Notes: generated by a model from the sequence alone, not told the origin. 64,000 nucleotides of DNA from Aquirufa beregesia (GCF_011090385.1 NZ_SEWW01000007.1:115957-179956); one strand, 5' to 3'. Numbered from the stretch's first letter, positions 27,901 to 37,472 are shown. Program-made: numbers and translations.

Positions 27901-28617
27901 ATGAAAACAAAATTCAATTTATTCATTTTCCTGGGAGCATTATTCATGTCAATAGTGGCATTCGCATCTCCAGAAGATTATTCAAAAAAGTTTAAGGTAT
28001 CGGGTTTTCAAAACCTAGACTTAGGTCATGCTTTTGAAATTAAGGTAAGCAAAGGAAGTGCCTTCTCTTTGGCGGCTTATGGACGTCAAGAAGATGTAGA
28101 TGACTTAGAAGTAGACATCGACGGCAATACCTTGAAGGTTTCTTATAAAGATAGAAATTGGGGTTTTAGCTGGGGTAAAAATCGTAAAAGAGTACGTTTG
28201 GTTATCACGATGCCTCGTTTAGCCAATGCAGAATTTTCTGGAGCTTGCCGCGTAGATGTGGACGGTTTCTCGAACGAAGAACAAATGAATTTTGTGTTTA
28301 CTGGAGCTTCTAAGGGGCAATTAAATCAAATTAATGCCGATAAGTTAAATGTTGAATTATCTGGTGCTTCCAAATTAAATATCAGCGGACATGCAGGAAA
28401 ATTAAATGTAGATGCTTCAGGTGCAAGTCACTTGGAGGGTACTAATTTGATGGCCCGTGATGCCGATGTCGAGGCAAGTGGCGCTAGTCATGTCAGTGTA
28501 CAAAGCCAAAAGACTTTACGTGTTGATGCCTCTGGAGCTTCAAAAGTATCTTATAAAGGAGTGCCTACTATCAGCAAAGATCTGTCAGGTGCAGCTTCCA
28601 TTAACCAAGTAGACTAG
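27901..28617 (+). CDS. Secreted head-GIN domain (DUF2807) protein
   Basis: 238 residues, signal peptide ending near AFAS, then a single right-handed beta-helix-like GIN domain. Its repeated SGAS tetrapeptide turns (ELSGASKLNISG, DASGASHLEG, EASGASHVSV, DASGASKVSY) mark the coils. Related in fold to the C-terminus of the preceding PspC protein, so the pair may act together at the envelope. Molecular function of the family is not known. Confidence 0.83.
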   Translation: MKTKFNLFIFLGALFMSIVAFASPEDYSKKFKVSGFQNLDLGHAFEIKVSKGSAFSLAAYGRQEDVDDLEVDIDGNTLKVSYKDRNWGFSWGKNRKRVRLVITMPRLANAEFSGACRVDVDGFSNEEQMNFVFTGASKGQLNQINADKLNVELSGASKLNISGHAGKLNVDASGASHLEGTNLMARDADVEASGASHVSVQSQKTLRVDASGASKVSYKGVPTISKDLSGAASINQVD

Positions 28618-29222
28618 TTTTTTTCACCAGCGGGTATCCTAAAGTTTAGTTGGTTACTTGCTGGTGGTACAGGGCAAGCATATTCCGGATTGTACGCACA
28701 AAAAGGAAAATAAGCCAAATTAAAATCCGCCTTAAGTTTTTTACCGTTTAGATTTATTAGGGGTATATCTAAGTACCTACCGCCTCCATAGGTTTCTGTG
28801 GAGGCGGTTTTGTCTTTAAAAGGAAGGAAGAAATCACCATTATCATGTTGATAAAGCTTTAAGCGAACATCTTGTCCATTTATTTGGGCTTTAATATCTC
28901 CAATATACAGGATGTCTTCCTTCGTGCCATCATTCATCGGCAAGGCGATTTTATCTGCTTTTTTATTTTTTTCTAATTCAAATTCTATTTGCCAGGCACT
29001 AGAGAAAGGAAAATAGCTTAAGCCCTTAAAGTTTTCTTTATTCTTGATAGGAGAATCTTCTTGCTCTTTCATCGAAATGTCTTTTTCTTGTCGATGTTTC
29101 ATTACCGCCAAAGAATCTTCATGAGATTTACTAAGGCTAGGAATATTATTTTTGGGTAAACTGATTATCACCAAAGCGATAGCACCAAGTATAAGAATCA
29201 AAATCCATTTATTGAATTTCAT
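28614..29222 (-). CDS. DUF1684 domain lipid-anchored or membrane-tethered protein
   Basis: 202 residues: an N-terminal membrane anchor (WILILILGAIALVIISL) then a DUF1684 domain with TYGGGRYLDIPL and the closing signature LAYFPFCAYNPEYACPVPP. Function of the family is unknown. ATG 29222 is used; the frame is open upstream to 29303, but the added residues lie in the divergent ribE gene and its promoter. Overlaps the end of the GIN gene by four bases, tail to tail. Confidence 0.82.
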   Translation of the reverse strand: MKFNKWILILILGAIALVIISLPKNNIPSLSKSHEDSLAVMKHRQEKDISMKEQEDSPIKNKENFKGLSYFPFSSAWQIEFELEKNKKADKIALPMNDGTKEDILYIGDIKAQINGQDVRLKLYQHDNGDFFLPFKDKTASTETYGGGRYLDIPLINLNGKKLKADFNLAYFPFCAYNPEYACPVPPASNQLNFRIPAGEKN

Positions 29223-29241
29223 AAGATTGGGTGTAATTTTG
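29211..29241 (+). promoter_or_regulatory. Promoter of ribE
   Basis: ATTG (29211-29214), 19-nt spacer, TAATTTTG (29234-29241). It lies over the start of the divergent DUF1684 gene. Confidence 0.6.
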
Positions 29242-29249
29242 AGTTTAGG

Positions 29250-29257
29250 CAAAAATA
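29250..29257 (-). promoter_or_regulatory. -7 element for DUF1684 gene
   Basis: Minus strand TATTTTTG, exact TAnnTTTG, 28 nt before the start; no proper -33 box. Interleaved with the ribE promoter. Confidence 0.4.
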
Positions 29258-29271
29258 TAAAATTTAATTCG

Positions 29272-29859
29272 ATGTTTACAGGCATAGTGGAGGCCATGGG
29301 CACCTTAGAGAATAGATTGGTTCAAGGAACAAATATCGATTTTTGGTTTAGTTCACCTTTTACCCATGAATTAAAGATAGATCAATCTTTGGCGCATAAT
29401 GGAGTTTGTTTAACTGTAGTCGAAATTAAGCATAATCAATACCGAGTTACTGCCATAGAAGAGACCCTCAATAAGACTAATTTAGGAGCACTTAAATTGG
29501 GGCAAAAGGTTAATCTAGAGCGTTGCTTAGCGGCTACTGGTCGATTTGATGGGCACATTGTCCAAGGTCATGTGGATACCAAGGGCGTATGTACTCAAAT
29601 CGTTTCTAAAGAAGGCTCTTGGGAATATTATTTTGAATATCCTCTTTCCAAAGAGCATATCACGGTAAGCAAAGGTTCTATTTGTGTGAATGGAACTAGT
29701 TTAACCGTAGTCAATTCTGGTCAACATGATTTCTCGGTGGCCATCATCCCCTACACCTATGAGCATACCGTCTTCCACCAATTAAAAGTAGGTGATTCTG
29801 TCAATTTAGAATTTGATATTGTAGGAAAATATGTTCAAAAAATGCTAGCTAGCAATTAA
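29272..29859 (+). CDS. ribE: Riboflavin synthase, alpha chain
   Basis: Dismutates two 6,7-dimethyl-8-ribityllumazine to riboflavin. 195 residues, two tandem lumazine-binding barrels: MFTGIVEAMG with NGVCLTV in the first half and GHIVQGHVDTKG with VNGTSLTVV in the second. ATG 29272 gives the invariant MFTGIVE start; the open frame upstream covers the promoter. Ends 15 nt inside the convergent argH gene. Confidence 0.95.
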   Translation: MFTGIVEAMGTLENRLVQGTNIDFWFSSPFTHELKIDQSLAHNGVCLTVVEIKHNQYRVTAIEETLNKTNLGALKLGQKVNLERCLAATGRFDGHIVQGHVDTKGVCTQIVSKEGSWEYYFEYPLSKEHITVSKGSICVNGTSLTVVNSGQHDFSVAIIPYTYEHTVFHQLKVGDSVNLEFDIVGKYVQKMLASN

Positions 29860-31188
29860 CCGAGCAATGGCTTGATTAACTTTCTCAAATCCAAATCGTT
29901 GGAAAGCAGTATCTTTTTGGGCTTGAATTTGATCTAAACCTAAATTACCTATACTTCCTAAATGGGTGTGATTCAGATTCCTTTGGCTACCATCAAACTG
30001 TTTATCTTCAATCATTTTACCAATTTGTTGGTAAGCTTCCCGAAATGGAACACCCTGAACTACTAGTCGATTCACTTCTTCTACGCTAAAAAGTAAGTCA
30101 TATTTATCATGATTTAATAAATCAGATTTTACTTTCATGTGCTCTACTAGGTAGTGAGTAATTTCCAAACCATCTAAAATTTCTTCAATAGCAGGCATTA
30201 AAAGTTCTTTGGTTAATTGAAACTCGCGATGATAGCCTGAAGGCAAATTGCTGGTCAGCAGGTGCAATTGATTAGGGAGTGCTTTGAGTTTATTGGCCTT
30301 TCCTCTCAATAATTCAGCCACATCTGGATTCTTTTTATGTGGCATGATGGAACTCCCTGTAGTAAGAGAATCAGGTAATTCAATGAATCCAAAATTTTGA
30401 GAATTGTATAAACACACATCCATGGCCAATTTACTCAACGTACTAGCAATTTGGCTGATGGCAGTTAATAAATAAAACTCTGTTTTACCACGGGATAACT
30501 GGGCATTAACTACATTGACATGAGGACTTTCAAAGCCTAATAAGTCGGTGGTTAATTGGCGATCCAAGGGAAAGGAAGAACCGTATCCTGCACCTGAACC
30601 TAGTGGATTTTTATTAGCTAATCGAAAGGCTGCTTCTAGTAATTCAACATCTTCTACCAAACTTTCTGCATAAGCGCCAAACCATAAACCAAAAGAGGAC
30701 GGCATGGCAATTTGCAAGTGGGTATAGCCAGGAAGCAAATCTTTTTTATGGGCCTCACTTTTGGCAAGTAGTAAATTGAAAAGCTTTTCAACAGCTTCAG
30801 CAATTTCTTGAATTTCAGCACGCATGAATAATTTTAAATCCACTAACACTTGGTCATTTCTAGAACGGCCCGCATGAATTTTCTTTCCTAAATCACCTAG
30901 CTTTTTTGTTAGTAAATATTCGATTTGAGAATGAACATCCTCCATACCAGATTCAATTTCAAATTCTCCTGCATCAATGGAGGCTAAAATGACTTTCAAT
31001 TCTTGGTATAAAGGGCTTAGTTCTTCTTTTTTTAACAGTCCGACTTCCGCCAACATGGTTATATGGGCTAAAGAGCCCAATACATCGTAGCGAGCCAATT
31101 GTAAATCATAGATGGGATCATTCCCTATCGTAAATTTTTCAATTTTAGCATCTGTAGTCTGATTCGCTTTTTGCCAAAGTTTTGCCAC
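29845..31188 (-). CDS. argH: Argininosuccinate lyase
   Basis: Splits argininosuccinate to arginine and fumarate. 447 residues, fumarase/aspartase superfamily; signature GSSIMPHKKNPD near residue 280, HAGRSRNDQVLVDLK near 145, and GYTHLQIAMP near 165. Last gene of the argF'-argB-argE-argH run; it begins 5 nt after argE. Confidence 0.95.
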   Translation of the reverse strand: MAKLWQKANQTTDAKIEKFTIGNDPIYDLQLARYDVLGSLAHITMLAEVGLLKKEELSPLYQELKVILASIDAGEFEIESGMEDVHSQIEYLLTKKLGDLGKKIHAGRSRNDQVLVDLKLFMRAEIQEIAEAVEKLFNLLLAKSEAHKKDLLPGYTHLQIAMPSSFGLWFGAYAESLVEDVELLEAAFRLANKNPLGSGAGYGSSFPLDRQLTTDLLGFESPHVNVVNAQLSRGKTEFYLLTAISQIASTLSKLAMDVCLYNSQNFGFIELPDSLTTGSSIMPHKKNPDVAELLRGKANKLKALPNQLHLLTSNLPSGYHREFQLTKELLMPAIEEILDGLEITHYLVEHMKVKSDLLNHDKYDLLFSVEEVNRLVVQGVPFREAYQQIGKMIEDKQFDGSQRNLNHTHLGSIGNLGLDQIQAQKDTAFQRFGFEKVNQAIARLIAS

Positions 31189-31193
31189 GTTTC

Positions 31194-32282
31194 TTATGAT
31201 TTATGTTGGTATTGAATAATCGTTTGCATTAATAAATTTTGGTAGGTCTGAATACCCTGTTTGATTTCATCTAAGTAAATGAATTCATCGGCAGTATGAG
31301 ATCTACCCGAATGTCCAGGGCCTATTTTTACGGAAGGGCAGTTCAATAAGGATTGGTCAGAAAGGGTGGGTGACCCAAAACTTACTATTCCTAATGCTTT
31401 GGCTGCTTGACAAATAACATGATTTTCATCGATACGGCTTGGCTGTAATCGGATGGATCTGGGGCTTAAATCAGAGCTAAGTTCATGTTTTAATATGTCA
31501 AGAATTTCTTCCAAAGTATAACATTCATTTACCCGGCAGTCAATGCTGAATTCACAGGTATCTGGTATGACATTATGTTGTTTACCTGCATGGATGATGG
31601 TGACTGTCGTTTTAACAGGTCCTAATACTGGAGATATTTTTTCAAATTGAAAGTTTTCAATTTTTTGAATATCCTTCATCGCGACGTAAATGGCATTTAT
31701 TCCTTCATTTCTAGCGGCATGACCAGCTTTTCCATGAGCTATGGCATCAATCACCATGAGGCCTTTTTCTGCAATGGCTAATTGGCAATCTGTGGGTTCA
31801 CCTACAATGGCCCAATCAATTTTGGGGAAATTGGGGGATTGAAGAAGAGCTTCAATGCCGTTTTTTCCTGAAATCTCTTCTTCGGCAGTGGCTGCTAACA
31901 CGATATTGAATGGTAAGTTTTCTTGTGCGTAGAAGGAACAAAATGTTTGTATTAAACAAGCTAAGCTGGCACCTGCGTCATTTGAACCTAGACCAATGAG
32001 TTTGCCTTCTATTTCTGTGGCTCCCCATGGATCAAATGTCCAAGAGGCATTGGCCTTGACTGTATCGTGATGAGAGTTTAATAAAATACTTGGTTTATTT
32101 GGGTCAAAATTCACGTTTTTTGCCCAAATATTATTCAAATATTGATGGGATTCAATACCCTTTTGGTGCAGAAAATGCTGGATAATGTTAGCTGTACCTG
32201 CTTCTTCTTTACTCAACGATGGACAAGCAATCAATTGAGAAAGTAAAGAAAGGGCCTCTAAAAAATCAGATTCTCTATACAT
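31194..32282 (-). CDS. argE: M20 family deacylase of arginine synthesis (ArgE-like)
   Basis: 362 residues, zinc-dependent M20 peptidase fold. Metal-binding NSHHDTV near residue 70, GSNDAGASLA near 100, and the catalytic TAEEEISG near 130. Within an operon with a transcarbamylase acting on acylated ornithine, its likely job is to remove the acyl group from N-acyl-citrulline rather than from acetylornithine. Start codon directly abuts the argB stop. Confidence 0.86.
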   Translation of the reverse strand: MYRESDFLEALSLLSQLIACPSLSKEEAGTANIIQHFLHQKGIESHQYLNNIWAKNVNFDPNKPSILLNSHHDTVKANASWTFDPWGATEIEGKLIGLGSNDAGASLACLIQTFCSFYAQENLPFNIVLAATAEEEISGKNGIEALLQSPNFPKIDWAIVGEPTDCQLAIAEKGLMVIDAIAHGKAGHAARNEGINAIYVAMKDIQKIENFQFEKISPVLGPVKTTVTIIHAGKQHNVIPDTCEFSIDCRVNECYTLEEILDILKHELSSDLSPRSIRLQPSRIDENHVICQAAKALGIVSFGSPTLSDQSLLNCPSVKIGPGHSGRSHTADEFIYLDEIKQGIQTYQNLLMQTIIQYQHKS

Positions 32283-33068
32283 CTATGCTGTTATTCTTGT
32301 GCCACCTTCTTGGAGTAATACTTGACTTGCGTGACAGAGCTTGACCGTATTAACACCTTGAGAAATGGCTTTTATGGCATTTTCTAATTTGGGAATCATT
32401 CCAGCAGTTACAATTCCACTTTTTTTCAATTCCATGAAGGAAGATTGATTGATGTGAGGAATAACAGAATGATCATCATCTGGATTACTTAAAACCCCAT
32501 TTTTTTCGAAGCAATAGGTTAAGGTTACTTCAAAAAACTCGCTTAATGCTATGGCGATGGCTTGTGCCATGGTATCTGCATTAGTATTTAATAAATTCCC
32601 TTCTTTATCGGCAGTGATGGGTGCAAAAATGGGGCAATATCCTTGCTTGATGAAGTCGCTTAAAGCTTTTCCATTGACCTGGTCAATATCTCCCACCCAA
32701 CCATAATCGATGGGTAAAGGATTTCTTTTTTTACTTATCACTAATCCTGCATCTGGTCCTGTAAAACCTAATGCATTTTTCTGTTTGGATTGTAGTTTCG
32801 CAACCAGGGTTTTATTAATCCATCCAGCATATACCATCGTAACAATGCGTAAACTGGCCGTATCGGTGACGCGGCGCCCATCAATCATTTGACTCGTAAT
32901 ACCTAATTCTTTAGCCATTTCAGTAGCAATTTTACCACCGCCATGTAGGAGAACAAAGGTTTCTTTAATGCTAGCAATATCACGTAAAAAAGCTTCTAAC
33001 AAAGGAGGATTATCGATGACATTTCCACCTATTTTTATTACCTGAAGCGTAGGCAGATTTACACTCAT
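32283..33068 (-). CDS. argB: Acetylglutamate kinase (or N-acylglutamate kinase)
   Basis: 261 residues, amino-acid kinase fold. KIGGNVID near the N-terminus, LLHGGGKI, and NTNADTMAQAIAIAL for nucleotide binding. Given the succinyl-type pocket predicted for the partner transcarbamylase, the acyl group could be succinyl. ATG 33068 is preferred; the open frame further upstream overlaps argF'. Confidence 0.9.
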   Translation of the reverse strand: MSVNLPTLQVIKIGGNVIDNPPLLEAFLRDIASIKETFVLLHGGGKIATEMAKELGITSQMIDGRRVTDTASLRIVTMVYAGWINKTLVAKLQSKQKNALGFTGPDAGLVISKKRNPLPIDYGWVGDIDQVNGKALSDFIKQGYCPIFAPITADKEGNLLNTNADTMAQAIAIALSEFFEVTLTYCFEKNGVLSNPDDDHSVIPHINQSSFMELKKSGIVTAGMIPKLENAIKAISQGVNTVKLCHASQVLLQEGGTRITA

Positions 33069-33072
33069 AACA

Positions 33073-34047
33073 TTAGAATAAGTAAGGGCTTTCTTTTTTA
33101 GCAAGCGATAATAGCATCTCTTTTAGGACAGTTTGAGCAGCCCAAACGCGATTCCCAGCTTGTTGAATGACAATGGAATGTTCTGAGTTTAAAACGGCAT
33201 CTTCCACCACTATATTTCTGCGTACAGGTAAACAATGCATGAATTTAGCCTGATTGGTTAAGTTCATTTTTTCCATCGTTACCATCCAAGCTGGATCAGA
33301 GTTTAGGATTTTACCATAATCTTGATAGGATGACCAGTTTTTGGCATAGATAAAATCTGCTCCTTCAAAAGCTTCCTTAGGGTCATAACATATTGGGGCA
33401 TTACCGCTAAATTCAGGAGCCAGTTCATAACCTTTGGGATGTGCAATGGTAAAGTCCACTTCGGAGTGATTCATCCATTCTGCAAAGGAATTAGGCACAC
33501 ATTGGGGTAGGGCTTTTACGTGAGGAGCCCAGGTTAGGACCACTTTAGGGCGGGCCGTTTTTTTATATTCTTGGATTGTTATTAAATCTGTTAACGACTG
33601 CAAAGGGTGTCTAGTAGCTGACTCTAAGCTTAATATGGGTTTACCTGTATATTTCATGAATTGATTTAGTACCAATTCGGAATAATCTTCCTCGCGATTT
33701 ACTAAACTTGGGAAACTACGAAGTCCTACAATATCGCAGTATTGACCAATGACGGCTGCGGCTTCTGAAACATGCTCTGCTTTGTCGCCATTCATTATGA
33801 CACCTTCATTCATTTCTAATTGCCAAGAATCGGCACCTACATTCATCACCATCACGTTCATTCCTAGATTTTGGGCGGCCTTTTGGGTAGATAACCGAGT
33901 GCGCAAACTGGAGTTAAAGAACAACAATCCAATGGTTTTATTCTTGCCAATGAAACAATCGGAATAAGGAGCTCTTTTCATTAAAAGGGCTTCATTGACC
34001 AATTGAGGAATGTTGTAAGCGTCACGGATGGAAGTGAAATGATGCAT
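33073..34047 (-). CDS. argF': N-acylornithine carbamoyltransferase (succinylornithine type likely)
   Basis: 324 residues of the transcarbamylase family specialised for acylated ornithine. Carbamoyl-phosphate motif SSLRTR at 46-51; HCLPVRRN and ESATRHPLQSL are characteristic. Residue 90, in NGDKAEH, is alanine. From family knowledge this position is Pro in the Bacteroides fragilis succinylornithine enzyme and Glu in the Xanthomonas acetylornithine enzyme, and the absence of Glu points to succinylornithine. It starts the argF'-argB-argE-argH run, 83 nt after the acetyltransferase gene, without a clear promoter of its own. Confidence 0.9.
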   Translation of the reverse strand: MHHFTSIRDAYNIPQLVNEALLMKRAPYSDCFIGKNKTIGLLFFNSSLRTRLSTQKAAQNLGMNVMVMNVGADSWQLEMNEGVIMNGDKAEHVSEAAAVIGQYCDIVGLRSFPSLVNREEDYSELVLNQFMKYTGKPILSLESATRHPLQSLTDLITIQEYKKTARPKVVLTWAPHVKALPQCVPNSFAEWMNHSEVDFTIAHPKGYELAPEFSGNAPICYDPKEAFEGADFIYAKNWSSYQDYGKILNSDPAWMVTMEKMNLTNQAKFMHCLPVRRNIVVEDAVLNSEHSIVIQQAGNRVWAAQTVLKEMLLSLAKKESPYLF

Positions 34048-34130
34048 ATGATTGGGTCCTTAGGGACTTTGGGCATTTATAATTCAGTAAAATTACCGAA
34101 AATTGCTCGAAAGGAAATAAAATCCAAGAA

Positions 34131-34691
34131 TTAAGTTCTTGGGGATTGTATAGGACGTTTCCAAGTAAACACTTCCATGCCTTTGGGTTGCGTGAGTATT
34201 TTTTGTCCAGTTTGAAAAAAGCCATTCTTTAACAGGACTGATTGGGAAGCCAGATTTTCGATGGGAGTATCGGCTATTAAGTATTGTAGATCTTTATCTT
34301 GACTGGCCCATTCAATGACACGCTGTAAAGCCTCACTAGCGTAGCCATGTCCTCTGAATTTTTTGTCTAAGCAATAGCCAACCTCTGTGAAACCTTGGTC
34401 ATTGGGTAAACCTGCTAGTCCAATTCCCCCTATAGAACAGGACTTTTCTGTTAGGATTATTTCCCAACTTGTATACCAAATAAAATCGAAGGGGAATTTT
34501 TTTGTCATAGGAAGCCAAAAGTCTTGTAGGGCCATTTGGGTTTCTTCTTGAAAAAATGCTTCTATTTCCCAGGTATTATGTTGTAAACCTATTTGAATTT
34601 CTAGGGCATCACGTCCATGTTCTGCCCAAGTCGACAATAACGAATGGTCTAGCGGAATTAATTGTAAACGTGGTGTTTTAATAGTAATCAT
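34131..34691 (-). CDS. GNAT acetyltransferase, RimJ/RimL-like
   Basis: 186 residues: TPRLQLIPLDHSLL at the start, IGGIGLAGLPNDQGFTEVGY and KFRGHGYASEAL, which carries the acetyl-CoA-binding Q/RxxGxA-type loop, then SVLLKNGFFQTGQ. The substrate is not predictable. Located upstream of argF' on the same strand, possibly cotranscribed; a link to arginine synthesis is only positional. Confidence 0.83.
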   Translation of the reverse strand: MITIKTPRLQLIPLDHSLLSTWAEHGRDALEIQIGLQHNTWEIEAFFQEETQMALQDFWLPMTKKFPFDFIWYTSWEIILTEKSCSIGGIGLAGLPNDQGFTEVGYCLDKKFRGHGYASEALQRVIEWASQDKDLQYLIADTPIENLASQSVLLKNGFFQTGQKILTQPKGMEVFTWKRPIQSPRT

Positions 34692-34708
34692 GTTTTATGG
34701 TCGTTTTG

Positions 34709-34716
34709 TATCTTTG
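34709..34716 (+). promoter_or_regulatory. -7 element upstream of outer-membrane barrel gene
   Basis: TATCTTTG, exact TAnnTTTG, just after the start of the divergent acetyltransferase gene. Gives a leader of about 110 nt; no -33 box at the right spacing. Confidence 0.4.
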
Positions 34717-34832
34717 AAATTGACCTACAAATTATGACTATTGGTCGCAAAAAAGAAATTACTCAAAGGAATTACCTCAGTTTTGCATTCGATTTTACTA
34801 GTTTAAAATCAATTAGCCAATTTAAAAAAACT

Positions 34833-37445
34833 ATGAAAAAATTATTCGCTCTTATTGCCTTAGTAGTTTGCGCTATGCAGGTTAACGCTCAAGTTCCAGG
34901 TGGAGCAGGTGCACCCGCACGAAGAGAGGTGGCAGCCCCAGTTGCAGCTAGCCCTAAAGGTTCTGCCAAAATTGTGGGTTATGCTTTAGATTCCACGGAC
35001 AATAAGCCCGTTGAATTTGCTTCCGTTGCTTTAATTAATAAAGCTACTAATCGCCCAGTGGATGGAACGGTTGCCGACCAGGTTGGAAAATTTACGATGA
35101 CTAAAGTGGCAGTAGGAAGTTATAAAATTGTTATTTCTTTTTTGGGTTATGAAAGTAAAACCTTATCCATTGATGTAACAGACAAAAAAGATAACCATGA
35201 TTTAGGTGTTATCAAAATGCAGTCATCGAACAAGATGTTACAAGAAGTAACCGTAGAAGGTCAAAGAGCCATGATTGAAGAAAGAGTGGACCGTACGGTA
35301 TACAATGCTGAACGTGATCAAACCAATCGTGGTGGTGATGCGACTGATGTATTAAAAAAGGTGCCGATGTTATCGGTTGATTTAGACGGTAATCCTTCAC
35401 TCCGTGGTTCTACTAATATTAAAGTGTTGATTAACAACAAGCCATCTTCTATTATGGCATCCAATGTGGCTGATGCTTTGAAGCAAATTCCTGCTGACAT
35501 GATTAAGACGGTGGAGGTGATTACTTCTCCATCAGCTAAATACGATGCAGAGGGTTCTGCTGGTATTATTAACATTGTTACAAAGAAAAATACCTTGCAA
35601 GGTTTGACTTTAGGTTTTGATTCAAGTGTGGGTGTTAGAGGTTCTAACATGTCTTTGAATGGTAATTTCCGTAATAAGACTTGGGGTATGTCATTAGGTG
35701 GTTTTGGTCGTTCTCAGTACAACGTGACAGGTAAATATGAAAATACACAAACTACCAGAAGTCAGGGTGTTGAAACAATTAACGTTCAAACAGCAGAAAG
35801 CAGAACCAATAATTTATTTGGTAATTATCAAATAGGTTTTGATTGGGATATTAACAAACATAATTCCATTACAGCTTCATCTAGATTTGGGGTAAGAAAT
35901 GGAAATAACTACCAAGATAATTTACAACAGATTCGTAATGGCTTGCTTACTAGCTTAAGAAACACAAACTCTTCCGATGTATCGGGCAATGTGGATTTGA
36001 ATATTGACTATTCTCATACCTACGATACGCCACAAAAAGAGTTTAGTATTTTGTCGATGTACAGCCGCAGTAATCGTACCAGTGATTTCTACAATGATAT
36101 CATGAATCCGAATGCGACGATGAGCCAAATTTTGAGTTCTATTAAAAATGAGAACTTAGCTTATAATGAAGAGGCTACGTTCCAATTGGATTATCAGACA
36201 CCAATCTTAAAAAATCAGATACTTGAATTTGGAGGAAAAGGTATTTTGAGAAATGCATCTTCTGATTACAAGTCATTTATTAATCCTACAGGAAATAATC
36301 CAGCGGGATACAATCAAGTTAATTTAGCTTCTTTGCCAACCAACGTTTTTGATTATAATCAAAATATTTGGGGTACATATGCTTCTTATACCTTAACCAC
36401 TAAAAACAAATGGAGTGTGAAAGCGGGTGCTCGTTATGAGCATACGGACATTACTGCTAGTTTCTTGAAGAAAGAAGGACAGAACTTGACCATTCCTCCA
36501 TATGGAGTAATTGTTCCAAGTTTTAATATGTCCAAAACATTTAAATCGGGAACTTGGAGATTCAGTTATAATAAGCGTATTCAACGTCCATCGGTTCAAT
36601 TCTTGAATCCTAACGTGAATTCGACAAATCCTTTAAATATCTCTACGGGTAATCCAAATTTAGCACCGGAGTATACCAATAACTTTGAGATTGGTTACAG
36701 TAAGTACATCAAATCATTCTATATTTCTTCTGCTGTGTTTGTTAGAAATACAACTGGGGCCATTAACCAAATTCGCGAAGTCATTGGTGATACCGTGAAG
36801 ACTCGTTCTGTGAATATTGGAAATGAGGATGCATATGGTATGAACTTGAATATCAATGCCAATTTAACGAATCGATTGATGATTGGTGGTGGTGCAGATT
36901 TCTCTTATTTGAAATTGGCTAATAATGTACCAGATCCATTGTTGAATGCGAAGAATGAAGGCTTGGTATCTAACTTCCGTATTTTTGGTAACTATAACTT
37001 AGGTGGAGGCTGGGGAGCGCAATTATTCTCTTTCTACCGTGCGAACGAGATTCAGTTGCAAGGAAAGCGTGGAGGATTTGGAATTTACAGTTTAAGTTTC
37101 AAAAAGGATTTCAAAAACAAGAAGGGAAGTATTGGATTTGGAGCGGAGAACTTCTTTACTTCGGCTATGATCATTCGTAGTGAGACCACAACACCCGTTA
37201 TTTCGCAAGTGGGATATAATACCATGCGTAATATGAACTTTAAGGTTAATTTCTCTTTCCGAATTGGTAAAATGAGTTTTGAAGGAACGAAGAGAAAGAA
37301 ATCCGTGAATAACGATGACCAGAAAGATGGGGGAGGAGAAGCTACACCTACACCACAACCCGTTCAAGCTCAACCGGTAGGAATACCAGGTGGCGGTAGA
37401 ATGGGCGGCGGAGGAGGTAGAATGGGCGGCGGCGGCCCAAGATAG
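34833..37445 (+). CDS. TonB-receptor-like outer-membrane barrel protein with Gly/Met-rich tail
   Basis: 870 residues. Signal peptide ends near VNAQ; a CarboxypepD_reg domain (about 45-130), a plug-like region with GGDATDVLKKVPMLSVDLDG and YDAEGSAGIINIVTKK, then a large barrel as in the outer-membrane beta-barrel 3 group. The last 60 residues leave the barrel and end in a Gly/Met/Arg-rich tail (GGGRMGGGGGRMGGGGPR). ATG 34833 is used because the signal peptide starts there; the open frame begins at 34734. No SusD or DUF4249 partner. Ligand unknown. Confidence 0.84.
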   Translation: MKKLFALIALVVCAMQVNAQVPGGAGAPARREVAAPVAASPKGSAKIVGYALDSTDNKPVEFASVALINKATNRPVDGTVADQVGKFTMTKVAVGSYKIVISFLGYESKTLSIDVTDKKDNHDLGVIKMQSSNKMLQEVTVEGQRAMIEERVDRTVYNAERDQTNRGGDATDVLKKVPMLSVDLDGNPSLRGSTNIKVLINNKPSSIMASNVADALKQIPADMIKTVEVITSPSAKYDAEGSAGIINIVTKKNTLQGLTLGFDSSVGVRGSNMSLNGNFRNKTWGMSLGGFGRSQYNVTGKYENTQTTRSQGVETINVQTAESRTNNLFGNYQIGFDWDINKHNSITASSRFGVRNGNNYQDNLQQIRNGLLTSLRNTNSSDVSGNVDLNIDYSHTYDTPQKEFSILSMYSRSNRTSDFYNDIMNPNATMSQILSSIKNENLAYNEEATFQLDYQTPILKNQILEFGGKGILRNASSDYKSFINPTGNNPAGYNQVNLASLPTNVFDYNQNIWGTYASYTLTTKNKWSVKAGARYEHTDITASFLKKEGQNLTIPPYGVIVPSFNMSKTFKSGTWRFSYNKRIQRPSVQFLNPNVNSTNPLNISTGNPNLAPEYTNNFEIGYSKYIKSFYISSAVFVRNTTGAINQIREVIGDTVKTRSVNIGNEDAYGMNLNINANLTNRLMIGGGADFSYLKLANNVPDPLLNAKNEGLVSNFRIFGNYNLGGGWGAQLFSFYRANEIQLQGKRGGFGIYSLSFKKDFKNKKGSIGFGAENFFTSAMIIRSETTTPVISQVGYNTMRNMNFKVNFSFRIGKMSFEGTKRKKSVNNDDQKDGGGEATPTPQPVQAQPVGIPGGGRMGGGGGRMGGGGPR

Positions 37446-37472
37446 ATTTTGTTTTAAAGTAGTTTAGTGCTT

